DNA of 64,000 nucleotides, taken from NCBI RefSeq assembly GCF_018736045.1, contig NZ_CP076132.1, forward strand, positions 2,403,501 through 2,467,500. Direction: 5' to 3'. The stretch is from Flammeovirga yaeyamensis (GTDB lineage: Bacteria > Bacteroidota > Bacteroidia > Cytophagales > Flammeovirgaceae). Of this stretch, positions 9,725 to 19,192 are shown one piece after another. The notes below the pieces were generated by a model, which searched no databases, had not been told where the DNA came from, and saw only the letters and a list, made by a program, of their open reading frames with translations. Both the position numbers and the translations under genes were made by a program. Position 1 is the stretch's first letter. The number at the start of each line of letters is the position of its first letter.

Positions 9725-10656
9725 TCTAAAGAGTGAGACAAGAGTTCTTGTCCGAATTTTATAACACTTTCCATCATGTAAGGGTGGGATAAAGAATGTC
9801 CACTTTTATCAATGATATTCAGCTGACTGTTCGGAAGCATTTCATGGAGTTGAAGTGCGGATTTTGATGGAGTAACCAAATCATTTCTACCATGAGTGAT
9901 ATAAACTGGACAGATAATTTTGGAAGAGGTAATTAAATCTTCAATAGATTGATTGTTAAATAAGTAGGGTGATTGCAAAAAGTAATGATTTTCTATTCGA
10001 GCACAAGCAATAGCATATTTAGTTGGACTCCATTGATAGAGCTCTTCATAATTTGAATGAGGGTGTTCTGAAGCAAAAGACTCCCAAAGAAGCCAATTGG
10101 TACAAAATTTCTCAAAATCATCTCCATCCATAGCTTTTCTGTATGAATTTAAGAATTGAGTTAAGCTTCTTCTATCCACTCCATCGTGTAAAACGGAAGC
10201 AACATCGGCGTACATTGTTGGGGTAGCACCTGTAAACAACCATTCCAACTCATTTTGATTACAGAAAAATATTCCCCATAAATTCAATCCTTTTACCCTT
10301 TCTTGATGCAATGAGGTATAGGCCAAGGCTAACGTAGATCCCCAACTGCCTCCAAAGATATACCATTCATTAATGTGAAGTGTGTTTCTAAGAAGTTCAA
10401 GGTCTTTCATAAGATGAGCTAAAGTATTATTCTTTAAACTACCTAAAGGTTTACTATTACCACTACCTCTTTGGTCGATGCCGATCAAACGAACGGCAGG
10501 GGTGTTCTTGAAAATTTCTATATAAGAGTCGCCTAGACCTGCTCCGGGACCGCCATGTAAATAGAGCACAGGAACACCCATCGGGTGACCCGATTGCTCA
10601 TAATACAGTTCATGACCATCTTCAGTGATTAAATATCCGTGGTCGTAGGCATTCAT
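9721..10656 (-). CDS. Prolyl iminopeptidase-type alpha/beta hydrolase (S33)
   Basis: Releases N-terminal proline from peptides, cytoplasmic. The 311-residue protein has the S33 signatures: oxyanion-loop YLHGGPGAGLGDSY near residues 27-40, GIDQRGSGNSKP near 58-69, the nucleophile elbow FGGSWGSTLALAY near 102-114, the acid in THGRNDLVTPS near 253-263 and the catalytic His in DKSGHSLSHP near 282-291. Typical bacterial Pip is about 310-320 residues. It lies 8 bases downstream of an ABC-F gene on the same strand and is probably translated from that mRNA. Related S33 hydrolases can act on other substrates, so proline specificity is a family-level call. Confidence 0.88.
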   Translation of the reverse strand: MNAYDHGYLITEDGHELYYEQSGHPMGVPVLYLHGGPGAGLGDSYIEIFKNTPAVRLIGIDQRGSGNSKPLGSLKNNTLAHLMKDLELLRNTLHINEWYIFGGSWGSTLALAYTSLHQERVKGLNLWGIFFCNQNELEWLFTGATPTMYADVASVLHDGVDRRSLTQFLNSYRKAMDGDDFEKFCTNWLLWESFASEHPHSNYEELYQWSPTKYAIACARIENHYFLQSPYLFNNQSIEDLITSSKIICPVYITHGRNDLVTPSKSALQLHEMLPNSQLNIIDKSGHSLSHPYMMESVIKFGQELLSHSLD

Positions 10657-10664
10657 TATTAAGG

Positions 10665-12614
10665 TTATTCTGGTTTAAGTTCTTCCAACTCATCCACCTG
10701 CATGGTCCATTCTTCCCATAGCTCTGTGGCTTCATCAAGTTCTTCTTTTACTTTCTGATACTGAGTATTTGTTTCTGCTAATTTATCAGGATTTCCGAAT
10801 ATTTCAGGATCTCCCAAGGAACCTTCAATTTCTTCTTTCTTTTCTTCAAGTTCCATGACCAATTCTTCGTATTTTTCCATTTCAGATTTGGCCTTTTTCA
10901 TTTTCTTTTGCCACTCTTTCAAGTTGTAATTGACATGCTTTTTCTTCTCCTTTTTAGGTTTAGATTCTATATTGCCATCTTCTTGATCAAGCTTTTCCAA
11001 AAGTTCTTTTTCCTGATCCTGACGTTGTTTCCATTCTACCCATTCTAAATAAGTGCCAGGATATTCTTTTAACTGGCCATCTTCGATATACCAGATCTTG
11101 TTGGCTACATGAGAAATAAAGTGACGGTCGTGTGATACAATCAAATAAGTACCTAAATATTGCTGAAGAGCTTGAATAAGAATATTTACAGATGGAATAT
11201 CTAAGTGGTTGGTCGGTTCGTCAAGCATCAAAAAGTTGGCTTCTGAGATAAGTGTTTTAGCTAATGCAACACGAGATTTCTCTCCGCCTGAAAGTACTTT
11301 GATCTTCTTGAAAATCTCATCACCTCCAAATAAGAAACATCCAAGAATGCCTCTTAATTCTTGCTCTGTTTTATCAGACCCAGCTTGCTTTAGTTCATCA
11401 AGAATTTCATTTTCAACATTTAGATCCTCAAGTTGGTGCTGTGCATAGAAGGCTGTAATCACATTATGACCACCTTTTCTTTCACCTTTGTCAAAATCTT
11501 CGCGAGCAGAAATTAAACGAAGTAGGGTAGATTTACCTTTACCATTGGCGCCAATGAGGGCTACTTTATCACCTCTCATTAATTGAAGGTTCGCATTTTG
11601 AAATATGATTTTTTCATCATAGGCTTTGTCGAAATCAACCAATTCAGAAATAACTTTTCCTGGCTGTTGGTTAAATTTAAAGTCCATGTTGATTTCCGGA
11701 TTGTCATTCCTAACATCCTCAATCATATCCATACGATCGAGCATTTTTACTCTAGACTGTACTTGTTTTGCTTTTGTAGCTTTCGAACGGAAGCGCTCAA
11801 TAAAACGCTCTGTTTCTTTTATTTTTTGTTGCTGATTTTCGTATGCATTCTTTTGAAGCTCAGCTCTTAATTTTCTTTCTTCTAAATAGAATGAGTAATT
11901 GCCAGAATAGGAGGTTAAACGACCTTGTGATACTTCTACAGTTTGATTAATAGCCCTGTCTAAAAATTCTCTATCGTGAGATACAATTAAAACAGCACCC
12001 TCGTAGGATGAAAGGTAGTTTTCAATCCACTGTATTGAAGGAAGGTCCAAGTGGTTGGTAGGCTCATCAAGCATTAAAACGTCGGGTTTCATAAGTAATA
12101 GTTTACCCAACATTACACGCATTCTCCATCCACCAGAGAAACTATGTAAAGGTCTTTCTAATTCATGGTTTTTAAATCCAAGGCCTGCCAAAATTGCTTC
12201 TGCTTTAGATTTAACGGTATAACCTTCCATAGCTTCAAATTTTTCTTGTAATGAAGCTAATTTTTCGACTAATTCTTCCTTATAATCCGTTTCCATTTCA
12301 AGAAGGATTTCATCGATCTGTGCTTGAATTTTTAAGACAGGACCAAAAGCTTCCATCGCAACACTAAGAATAGATTCTTCAGTTTGATAGGATAGGAGAT
12401 CTTGATTTAGGAATCCGATAGTACATCCTTTAGGCATTGTAATCGAACCCTCATCAGGAGTCAAATCGCCATGGATTAATTTTAACAATGTGGTTTTACC
12501 TGCACCATTGTGGCCCACAATACCTATGCGGTTTTTAGGGTAAACAGTGAGAGAAGCATTTTGATACATGGTTCTGCTTCCGAAGTGAAAAGATACATTG
12601 CTAATCGCTAACAT
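10665..12614 (-). CDS. ABC-F family ATPase (ribosome-associated type), first copy
   Basis: Soluble twin-nucleotide-binding-domain protein without membrane segments; family members act on the ribosome (translation factors EttA, Uup, YheS, or antibiotic resistance). Domain 1 has Walker A GHNGAGKTTL near residue 34, signature SFSGGWRMRV near 157 and LMLDEPTNHLDLPS near 181. The interdomain linker (about 235-310) is charged and helical. Domain 2 has GANGKGKSTLLRL near 354, LSGGEKSRVALAK near 441 and MLDEPTNHLD near 464. A C-terminal Lys/Glu coiled coil (about 535-649) is present, as in the Uup/YheS-like group. It heads a two-gene unit with prolyl iminopeptidase. A second ABC-F gene is at 28032. 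Confidence 0.92.
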   Translation of the reverse strand: MLAISNVSFHFGSRTMYQNASLTVYPKNRIGIVGHNGAGKTTLLKLIHGDLTPDEGSITMPKGCTIGFLNQDLLSYQTEESILSVAMEAFGPVLKIQAQIDEILLEMETDYKEELVEKLASLQEKFEAMEGYTVKSKAEAILAGLGFKNHELERPLHSFSGGWRMRVMLGKLLLMKPDVLMLDEPTNHLDLPSIQWIENYLSSYEGAVLIVSHDREFLDRAINQTVEVSQGRLTSYSGNYSFYLEERKLRAELQKNAYENQQQKIKETERFIERFRSKATKAKQVQSRVKMLDRMDMIEDVRNDNPEINMDFKFNQQPGKVISELVDFDKAYDEKIIFQNANLQLMRGDKVALIGANGKGKSTLLRLISAREDFDKGERKGGHNVITAFYAQHQLEDLNVENEILDELKQAGSDKTEQELRGILGCFLFGGDEIFKKIKVLSGGEKSRVALAKTLISEANFLMLDEPTNHLDIPSVNILIQALQQYLGTYLIVSHDRHFISHVANKIWYIEDGQLKEYPGTYLEWVEWKQRQDQEKELLEKLDQEDGNIESKPKKEKKKHVNYNLKEWQKKMKKAKSEMEKYEELVMELEEKKEEIEGSLGDPEIFGNPDKLAETNTQYQKVKEELDEATELWEEWTMQVDELEELKPE

Positions 12615-12653
12615 AAGGAAATTTATTAATCAAAAAATGGAATTACAATTTAG

Positions 12654-12700
12654 AAAAAAAGACCTACAACACGAATGTTATAGGTCTTTTGTTATTAGAG
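12654..12700 (-). terminator. Terminator of the infC-rpmI-rplT operon
   Basis: Minus-strand hairpin with an 11-bp stem holding one mismatch (arm AGACCTATAAC) and a 6-base loop, followed by a T run at 12654-12660. It lies just after rplT and before the ABC-F gene. Confidence 0.85.
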
Positions 12701-12708
12701 GAGGTTAA

Positions 12709-13056
12709 TTACTTAACTTTCTCGATAACTGCTTTGAATGCTTCAGGGTGGTTCATAGCAAGGTCAGCAAGAACTTTACGGTTCAATTCGATACCTGCTT
12801 TGTTTAAGTTACCCATGAATACAGAGTAAGACATATCACCGTACATACGAGTAGCAGCGTTGATACGTTGGATCCATAAGCTACGGAAGTTTCTCTTCTT
12901 TTGTTTACGACCGATGTAAGCATATTGCCAGCCTTTTTCAACTGTGTTTTTTGCTACTGTCCAAACATTTTTACGAGCACCGTAATAACCTTTTGAGAAC
13001 TTAAGGATTTTTTTTCTTCTAGCGCGAGACGCGACGTGGTTGACCGATCTAGGCAT
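12709..13056 (-). CDS. rplT: 50S ribosomal protein L20
   Basis: Binds 23S rRNA early in large-subunit assembly; in Proteobacteria and Firmicutes it also represses its own operon. 115 residues, the usual size. Starts [19 protein letters not shown] and carries [20 protein letters not shown] and [19 protein letters not shown], all hallmarks of L20. It is the last gene of infC-rpmI-rplT on the minus strand, 65 bases after rpmI, and is followed by a terminator. Confidence 0.98.
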   Translation of the reverse strand: MPRSVNHVASRARRKKILKFSKGYYGARKNVWTVAKNTVEKGWQYAYIGRKQKKRNFRSLWIQRINAATRMYGDMSYSVFMGNLNKAGIELNRKVLADLAMNHPEAFKAVIEKVK

Positions 13057-13121
13057 TTTTTTCTAATTTTAATAAGTTTTGTAAATCAATTTGTTTGATA
13101 AAGTAATTGTGAATCTTTGGA

Positions 13122-13316
13122 TTATAACCAAAGCATTTTTTTCACGTTTACAGTATCCGCCTTGTCTACCTCACCCATCAAAGTTAGGTTACGCTTTTGT
13201 TTCGTCGTTTTCTTAGTTAAGATGTGCGACTTGTAAGCGTGCTTTCTTCTGATCTTGCCAGTTCCTGACAACTTGAAACGTTTTTTCGCTCCAGATTTAG
13301 TTTTAACCTTTGGCAT
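13122..13316 (-). CDS. rpmI: 50S ribosomal protein L35
   Basis: Small basic large-subunit protein, 64 residues, starting [21 protein letters not shown], with KRKHAYKSH-like basic text and ending KKMLWL, all typical of L35. It sits between infC and rplT. A 208-base spacer separates it from infC and contains strong RNA secondary structure just before its start codon, a likely site of translational control. Confidence 0.98.
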   Translation of the reverse strand: MPKVKTKSGAKKRFKLSGTGKIRRKHAYKSHILTKKTTKQKRNLTLMGEVDKADTVNVKKMLWL

Positions 13317-13475
13317 TTTACCTTTCAGTTATTAAGAGCCTAAACTCTTAAGGTGAAACAATAATTAAACTACGCGATTACCTACGGCAGCCAATAGCCT
13401 CGGTATTTCGCTTGCATTGATTTGTTATTTTACTAACAAAAAATGCACACCTGCATAAAACAAGCGTGCAAATTT
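13317..13475 (-). ncRNA. Structured mRNA leader between infC and rpmI (candidate L20 control element)
   Basis: Read on the minus strand, a GC-richer block in an AT-rich region folds by eye. Helix CGCTTG/CAAGCG (13461-13466 with 13409-13414) encloses two perfect hairpins, ATGCA/TGCAT (13443-13456) and a 7-bp TTTGTTA/TAACAAA stem (13421-13440), forming a three-way junction. A TACC/GGTA and GGC/GCC stem lies at about 13380-13405, and a perfect 7-bp TTAAGAG/CTCTTAA hairpin at 13332-13351 ends 16 bases before the rpmI ATG. In E. coli L20 represses rpmI by binding this intergenic region; the same role here is inference. Confidence 0.55.
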
Positions 13476-13524
13476 AATCAATATTCTTTGTAAATCAATA
13501 CCTAATAAGGTTTATTTACTTAAA

Positions 13525-14043
13525 TTATTTCTTAGGAACGTTTGGAGAGATAAACATGATCATTCTACGTCCTTCAACACGCATTTGACCTTCGATTTTT
13601 CCGTGTTCCTGAATTTTTTCAGCAAAACGTTGTAAAAGTTCTCTACCTCTATCTTTGTAGATGATTGTACGTCCGTGGAAGTGAACATACGCTTTTACTT
13701 TATTTCCATCGTTTAAGAACTTAACGGCGTGCTTAGTTTTAAAGTCTAAATCGTGTTGGTCTGTATTAGGACCGAAACGAATTTCCTTCACTACTGTTTT
13801 GGATGCTTTAGCCTTTAACTCTTTTTCTCTTTTCTTTTGTTCGTACTTGAATTTCGAGTAGTCAATGATTTTACAAACCGGAGGTTTTGCATTGGGTGAA
13901 ATTTCTACTAGATCTAGATCCAAGTTTTCAGCGAGTTTTAAAGCCTCGTCTCTTGAAAATACACCGTTTTCTACATTGTCACCAACTAGTCGAACTTCTC
14001 TGACTCTAATTTGATGGTTGGTTCTATGAGAGTCTCTTGCCAT
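13525..14043 (-). CDS. infC: Translation initiation factor IF-3
   Basis: Binds the 30S subunit and proofreads start-codon and initiator-tRNA choice. 172 residues with the N-terminal domain (NHQIRVREVRLVGDNVENGV) and C-terminal domain (VKEIRFGPNTDQHDLDFK, GHGKIEGQ-like and RRMIMFISP text). The start is ATG, directly preceded by an in-frame TAA, so no upstream extension or E. coli-style AUU start is possible. First gene of infC-rpmI-rplT; the spacer to rpmI is structured. Confidence 0.97.
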   Translation of the reverse strand: MARDSHRTNHQIRVREVRLVGDNVENGVFSRDEALKLAENLDLDLVEISPNAKPPVCKIIDYSKFKYEQKKREKELKAKASKTVVKEIRFGPNTDQHDLDFKTKHAVKFLNDGNKVKAYVHFHGRTIIYKDRGRELLQRFAEKIQEHGKIEGQMRVEGRRMIMFISPNVPKK

Positions 14044-14259
14044 TTAAGAACTTAATTTCGTTTGAAAATTTTTTAAAATTATTAAATTTTTGATTCTAAA
14101 ATTAACTACTTTTGAATTAAGTTAACGGAATCATTAATTTCACCGCTAAGGTACTAACTTATTTTTTTCTTTAACTATAAATATCTCAGAAATATGTGAA
14201 AAATCAGATTTTTTGAGAAAACATAGAAACATTAACAATCAATTCAAGTTTTAACTAAC

Positions 14260-15621
14260 ATGAAAAAATACATTTTTTATTTACTATCATCTATTCTGCT
14301 TATCACATCATGTAGCAAAGAAGAACCCATAAATCCAGTTACATCGTTTAGTAATGATAAAGAATATTTAAAAGAGTTGATGAGTCAATGGTATCTTTGG
14401 AATGAAGAATTACCAGCTCAAATTAATACAAATGCATACAGTGATCAATTCTCTATGCTGCAAGCACTTAGGAATGAGCAAGACAGATGGTCATTAATAC
14501 AAGATAAAGCTGCATACGAAGCTTATTACCAATCAGGTACTGTAACAGATGAAAACTCTGGAGCACATGGTATTTATTTATCGGTTTTCGAAAATGGCGA
14601 TCTTTATTTAAGATTTTCTTATCCTGGTTCTGAGGCCTTTGAAAAAGGTTTGACTCGTGGCACTAAAATCAATAAAATCAATGGTGTTGATGTCAATACT
14701 GTATCGGACGAAGAACTCAATAATTTATTAGGAGAGAATGTAAAAGGAGTAACCAATACATTTGAAATTACTATTCCTGAAAGATACGTATATGATGACG
14801 AAGGGGTACTTGTAAAAAAAGAAGAAGAAACTAAAACTGTAGACATTACAAAAGAGGCTGTAGTTATTGCTCCAGTAGTTCATAAAAACATTATTAATGT
14901 AAAACGTGATGGACAAGTAGTTAAAGTTGGACACATCGTATTTATGTCATTCATTGAAACAGCAGAAGAAGCATTAAACACAGCATTCGCTGAATTTAAA
15001 GCTGCAGGAGTTTCAGAAGTGATTCTAGATTTACGTTACAATGGAGGTGGACGAGTAAATATTGCTGGTCAACTTTCAGGGCTCTTAGCTCCAGCTTCAG
15101 CAAATGGAAAAGATCTATTTAGATACAGACATAATGCTCTTCAAGTAGAGCAAAACAGCGATTATAAATTAGAATTGGAAGATGCCAATTTAAATTTAGA
15201 TCGTGTATTTATGTTGACAACTGGTGGTACTGCATCAGCAAGTGAGTTAATGATAAATGCATTACGTCCTTTTATGGATGTACAAGTTGTAGGTGAGAGA
15301 ACACATGGAAAACCAGTAGGAAGTTATGGTTTTGAAAATAATGATTTTATCTATTCAGTGATTTCACTCAGAATATTAAATGCAGATAACGAAGGAGATT
15401 ATTTCGATGGTATTCCTGTAAACCAAGAAGCATTTGATGATCCCACTTACAATTGGGAAGATACTAGAGAACCAATGTTGTATCAGGCATTACAAATGAT
15501 TATGAATGGTGCTTATGATGCAGGTAATGCAGCAAGAATGGGGCATCCAACATTGAAAAATATGGCTGATCATGCAGATAAATATAAGGACGTATTTATT
15601 GTGGATCAGATAAATGAATAA
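14260..15621 (+). CDS. S41-family (C-terminal processing) peptidase, lipoprotein
   Basis: Envelope-anchored serine protease of the tail-specific/CtpA group. Residues 1-19 form a lipoprotein signal with lipobox ITSC. An N-terminal helical region is followed by a PDZ domain (about 100-195, with FEKGLTRGTKINKINGVDV) and the S41 catalytic domain (about 215-410). The catalytic serine is Ser326 in GGTASASELM and the lysine is Lys351 in THGKPVG, exactly 25 residues apart as in E. coli Prc. Length 453 suits Bacteroidota lipoprotein S41 enzymes. Monocistronic, closed by a terminator at 15644. The substrate is unknown. Confidence 0.9.
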   Translation: MKKYIFYLLSSILLITSCSKEEPINPVTSFSNDKEYLKELMSQWYLWNEELPAQINTNAYSDQFSMLQALRNEQDRWSLIQDKAAYEAYYQSGTVTDENSGAHGIYLSVFENGDLYLRFSYPGSEAFEKGLTRGTKINKINGVDVNTVSDEELNNLLGENVKGVTNTFEITIPERYVYDDEGVLVKKEEETKTVDITKEAVVIAPVVHKNIINVKRDGQVVKVGHIVFMSFIETAEEALNTAFAEFKAAGVSEVILDLRYNGGGRVNIAGQLSGLLAPASANGKDLFRYRHNALQVEQNSDYKLELEDANLNLDRVFMLTTGGTASASELMINALRPFMDVQVVGERTHGKPVGSYGFENNDFIYSVISLRILNADNEGDYFDGIPVNQEAFDDPTYNWEDTREPMLYQALQMIMNGAYDAGNAARMGHPTLKNMADHADKYKDVFIVDQINE

Positions 15622-15643
15622 ACAGATATTGATTTAATAAACG

Positions 15644-15683
15644 AAACCCTTCAAAATAGTATTTATTTTGAAGGGTTTTTTTA
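15644..15683 (+). terminator. Terminator of the S41 peptidase gene
   Basis: A 14-bp stem (AAACCCTTCAAAAT / ATTTTGAAGGGTTT) with a 7-base loop and a T run, 22 bases after the stop. Confidence 0.92.
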
Positions 15684-15838
15684 TACCTTTGTGAAAAAGT
15701 GGAAGATTTACACTTTCATCAGAATTATAGAAGTATTTGTTTTGTTGATCTTTTAAAATAATTTCGAGACAAGAGAAATCTCTATACCCAAATTTTATAA
15801 ATCTTAGTTCAGTAAGATCAATTTTATACAATTCATAC

Positions 15839-16450
15839 ATGCAGTCTATCGGAAAAGTAGGGGTGCTAATTATAGCAGCAGGTAGCTCTAAGCGCTTAGG
15901 TAAACCAAAGCAGTTACTTGAATATAAAGGAAGAACCTTAGTACAACATAGTATTGACAAAGCAAAACAACTACAAAACGTTGATATTGCTGTTGTGCTT
16001 GGGGCTTATTATGACGAAATTAGTGATGTAATCAAAGAGGATGGAGTTCATATTGTCAATAATGAAACTTGGCAAGAAGGGCAAGGAGGAAGTATTGCTA
16101 AAGGAGTAAAATTTTTTAATGATGCTGAAGAGAAATATTCTAAAGTATTGATCTTATTATCTGATATGCCATTAGTCGATATCCCTCATTTAGGAAATCT
16201 GATAGAAAAAGCTAAAGACAGAAGAATTGTAATGTCTAAATATGATGGATTTACAGGAGTGCCAGCTGTTTTTGATCAGACAGTATTTCCAGAATTGATG
16301 GCTTTAGAAGGTAATTTCGGTGCAAAATCGATTGTTAGAAAGAATAAACATTCTTATGCCTCTGTAGATTCAAGAGTACCTTTCTTAGATGTGGATACTG
16401 AAAGTGATTACCACAAATTATTGAAGTATTCTAAAGAAATAGGAATGTAA
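15839..16450 (+). CDS. MocA-like nucleotidyltransferase (NTP_transf_3)
   Basis: Cytoplasmic nucleotidyltransferase related to MocA/MobA, which attach CMP or GMP to molybdopterin. 203 residues, with the nucleotide-binding loop LIIAAGSSKRLGKPKQLL at about 10-27, NNETWQEGQGGSIAKGV near 73-89, the metal-binding aspartate in LLSDMPLV near 108-115 and GFTGVPAVF near 139. The NTP-binding loop matches MocA best. No molybdenum cofactor or xanthine-dehydrogenase genes are nearby, so the partner enzyme is not evident. A perfect TAnnTTTG element (TACCTTTG, 15684-15691) overlaps the preceding terminator and might drive it with a leader of about 140 bases; its -33 box is poor. Confidence 0.82.
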   Translation: MQSIGKVGVLIIAAGSSKRLGKPKQLLEYKGRTLVQHSIDKAKQLQNVDIAVVLGAYYDEISDVIKEDGVHIVNNETWQEGQGGSIAKGVKFFNDAEEKYSKVLILLSDMPLVDIPHLGNLIEKAKDRRIVMSKYDGFTGVPAVFDQTVFPELMALEGNFGAKSIVRKNKHSYASVDSRVPFLDVDTESDYHKLLKYSKEIGM

Positions 16451-16462
16451 AACATACGTTAC

Positions 16463-16506
16463 AAAAAAAGGGTTGAATCTTAATCGAAAGATTCAACCCT
16501 TTTTTT
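16463..16506. terminator. Bidirectional terminator, mocA-like gene and exonuclease
   Basis: Stem GGGTTGAATCTT / AAGATTCAACCC with a 6-base loop, extended by seven A on the left and seven T on the right, so it serves both convergent genes. It abuts the stop of the minus-strand exonuclease. Confidence 0.92.
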
Positions 16507-17308
16507 ATTGAAACTGACTTTTAATTCTAATCTGAGTCAATTTATTTTTTGTATCCAAAGCAAAGTCATTATTTATTATCCAATCATAGTAATGTGGATC
16601 TTTTTTTAATGTATCTGCTACTGATTTACCTTTATATTTCCCAAAATTAAAAATGGGGTCACCTTCGTTATTTAGTACCATTCTACCTGCAAAATCAACC
16701 AAATTTTTAGCTGTCAGTTCATGAAGTGCATTCATGTCATTTTTAACAGGCTCATAATCCTTTCCGTTTTTATCTTTGATAGTTACCCCTTCATAATGTT
16801 TTACTTGAGCGTCGATCACATCAAGAGTAGCGATAGTGTCTGCTTCTGCAGAATGAGCATCTTCCAATTCTCTTCCACAATAGAATTTAAGTGCAGCACC
16901 TAAAGTTCTAGGCTCCATCATAAAGAAGATTTTTTGGGCATCAACTATTTTTCTTTGGCTAAAATCAAATTCTATCCCTGCTCTAAGAAATTCTTCTGTG
17001 ATCACTGGTAAATCAAATCTTAGCACATTATAACCACCAATGTCACAACCTTTCATAAAAGCGGCTACTTCTTTAGCGATTTGCTTAAAAGTAGGCATAT
17101 CTTTTACGTCTTCATCATATATGCCATGTACTTTAGAAGAGGTACTAGGAATATGCATTTCTGGGTTACATTTATATGTTTTGATGGTTCTTTCTCCATT
17201 TATATCCGCCTTAACCATAGAAATTTCAATAATTCTATCTTTTGTAACGTTTGTTCCTGTAGTTTCAAGGTCAAATACTACTAAGGGGTTTTTTAAATTT
17301 AAATTCAT
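16505..17308 (-). CDS. DEDDh 3'-5' exonuclease (DnaQ/Exo X-like)
   Basis: Mg2+-dependent 3'-5' exonuclease of the DnaQ superfamily, 267 residues. Exo I motif VVFDLETTGT at 9-18 supplies Asp and Glu, Exo II is GGYNVLRFDLPVI near 93-105, and Exo III is DAHSAEADTIATLDV near 150-164, giving the DEDDh set. The C-terminal part (about 215-267, FNFGKYKGKSVADTLKKDPHYYDWI) is the small domain seen on exodeoxyribonuclease X-like proteins. It is not the polymerase III epsilon subunit itself by size and tail. It lies 21 bases downstream of the M61 peptidase gene on the same strand, probably one operon. A repair or DNA end-processing role is family-level inference. Confidence 0.88.
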   Translation of the reverse strand: MNLNLKNPLVVFDLETTGTNVTKDRIIEISMVKADINGERTIKTYKCNPEMHIPSTSSKVHGIYDEDVKDMPTFKQIAKEVAAFMKGCDIGGYNVLRFDLPVITEEFLRAGIEFDFSQRKIVDAQKIFFMMEPRTLGAALKFYCGRELEDAHSAEADTIATLDVIDAQVKHYEGVTIKDKNGKDYEPVKNDMNALHELTAKNLVDFAGRMVLNNEGDPIFNFGKYKGKSVADTLKKDPHYYDWIINNDFALDTKNKLTQIRIKSQFQ

Positions 17309-17329
17309 TGTTGGTAGTATGGTTATTTT

Positions 17330-19192
17330 TTAATTTTTTTCATCAGAGATTTTTCCTAACCATAATTCTCTTAAATGAAGGGCTTGCGGTGAGCGCTTTC
17401 CATTTATTTCGAAAATATTATCCTCAGTCTGATGATTAATTACTGTTTTCGATTTCAATTTAACAATTTTACCTTGTCTTCTTACAGTAACTTTAATATT
17501 TGTGTTTTTTTTAGGAGAGTTTACCACTTCATTAATTATGTCTGAAATGTTCTCCATAGTGATCTCTTGCTTGTTATACTTTAAAAGTACATCGCCTAAC
17601 TGATAACCCATTTTTTTTCCAAATTCATCTACATCGGAGAGGTCCTCAACAAATAGTTCATCTTGATCATTGATTGAGATTCCGATATTACCAAATGTAC
17701 CGGTGGCAATTTCTCTACTTTCTGCGTAATCTATACCAACTTTAGCCATCATCTCTTCAAGAGGAAGAGGGGTGTTACTGTCGACATATTTTTTGAGGTA
17801 TGTGGTTGTCTCTGGTATCCCACTTAATTCGCCAATAACAGTAAAAAGTTCTTCATCCTTAAAAGGTTTATCACTGCCATATTTTTTAGACAGTTTGAGC
17901 ATTAAGTCTCTTAAGTTTTGTGTCCCATTACTATGCTCTAGAATAACTAGGTCAAGCCCTAAGGCAATTAATGCTCCTTTTTCATAAACGTTAGGGTATT
18001 GATCTCCATATTTATCTAAACAGCCTTTACTCATGGTGGTGAATGCAATGTTTCTATTGTATAACTTAGTGGAGTTTAAAATCTTTTTCCCTATAGAATT
18101 CATGTAGGTCGTACGATCAATTACACCGTTTTTAACTAAAGCTAGACCTGCAAAATATTCTGTTACTCCTTCATATAACCATAAGTGTTCTGACATTTTT
18201 GGCTCTATATAATCAAAATGAGCTATTTCTTCAGAATGAATACTTAAAGGAGTGAGAATATGGAAAAACTCATGGGCAGCAATTTCCTGAATTATTGGAA
18301 TGATCATTTTAGGCTTTCCAGTAGGAAGGAAATAAAATGAACTGTTCCAGTGTTCCAATGCTCCCATAGCACCTGATACACCAGGTTTGTCGGTTAGATA
18401 AATAATAAAAGTATAATGGTTGGTGGGTAAATCGCCTTTCAAAAAGGTTTGTTGTGCTTTAAGAACCTTTTTTAGTTCTTTACTAATCAATTTAGCGGTT
18501 ATTGATTTTTGTGGAGACCTTAATCCAATTTTTACTATTGTATTTCCAACTTGAATACTGGCTGTGTCTGGTTTAGAATACATTATGGGATTGTCAACCA
18601 AACGATGATAGGAAGGTGCAGTATATACATCTAAGCTATCGGTGTTTATTTCTTTACTTAAGGAAGTTACTCCATAGAGTTTTTCATTATTTATTACTTT
18701 TAATACGAAAGTGTTTTCGACCATTCCATCAAAATATCCAAAAAAGCCATGGTTGTTAAGGACAAAGTTTTCATCCTTATCAATATTTGTTCCTGCAGGT
18801 TCAAATATTTTTTTTGGTAGCTTAGTATCCCATGTATCATCAACTAAATAAGAGATTTTCGATATGTTTTTAGTAGAAAGGATTCTCCAACGGTTATCAT
18901 CAATTTTTTTAATTGATAGGGGTTGGCCCGAAGTATCGAATGCTTTTAAATCGGATATAAAACGACCATAATTATAAACTTTGTATGTACCAGGAACAAT
19001 AGCAGGGAATTGGAAAATGAGTTCTTCTTCATTTAAATCATCAATACTTAATTCCACTTTCAGTTGATCATTATTTACCTCATTTAAATTAATCTGATAT
19101 TTATAAATAAACGGGTTTTGTCCTAACAATTGAATCGCGAAAAAAAAGAATATTTGATAGCATAAGTAAAATTTAAATTTCATACTCATCAT
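17330..19192 (-). CDS. M61-family (glycyl aminopeptidase-like) metallopeptidase with PDZ domain
   Basis: Secreted zinc peptidase, 620 residues. Signal peptide in the first 25 residues (start could be M1, M2 or M4; cut likely after LLGQ). Beta-rich N-terminal domain to about 270, then the gluzincin site HEFFH at 307-311 and YEGVTEYFAGLALV near 340-353 providing the third ligand Glu. A PDZ domain occupies about 500-590 (GNIGISIND, GYQLGDVLLKYNKQEIT). Order and length match the M61 family, whose characterised members remove N-terminal Gly or Ala. It probably shares an mRNA with the downstream exonuclease. Confidence 0.88.
   Translation of the reverse strand: MMSMKFKFYLCYQIFFFFAIQLLGQNPFIYKYQINLNEVNNDQLKVELSIDDLNEEELIFQFPAIVPGTYKVYNYGRFISDLKAFDTSGQPLSIKKIDDNRWRILSTKNISKISYLVDDTWDTKLPKKIFEPAGTNIDKDENFVLNNHGFFGYFDGMVENTFVLKVINNEKLYGVTSLSKEINTDSLDVYTAPSYHRLVDNPIMYSKPDTASIQVGNTIVKIGLRSPQKSITAKLISKELKKVLKAQQTFLKGDLPTNHYTFIIYLTDKPGVSGAMGALEHWNSSFYFLPTGKPKMIIPIIQEIAAHEFFHILTPLSIHSEEIAHFDYIEPKMSEHLWLYEGVTEYFAGLALVKNGVIDRTTYMNSIGKKILNSTKLYNRNIAFTTMSKGCLDKYGDQYPNVYEKGALIALGLDLVILEHSNGTQNLRDLMLKLSKKYGSDKPFKDEELFTVIGELSGIPETTTYLKKYVDSNTPLPLEEMMAKVGIDYAESREIATGTFGNIGISINDQDELFVEDLSDVDEFGKKMGYQLGDVLLKYNKQEITMENISDIINEVVNSPKKNTNIKVTVRRQGKIVKLKSKTVINHQTEDNIFEINGKRSPQALHLRELWLGKISDEKN

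Noticed and set aside
15634-15960. 108-codon minus-strand ORF between the S41 and MocA-like genes
   Set aside because: Its 5' part is antisense to the MocA-like start and its 3' end is coded by the terminator hairpin of the S41 gene. An internal ATG would give a 67-residue protein, but nothing supports it.
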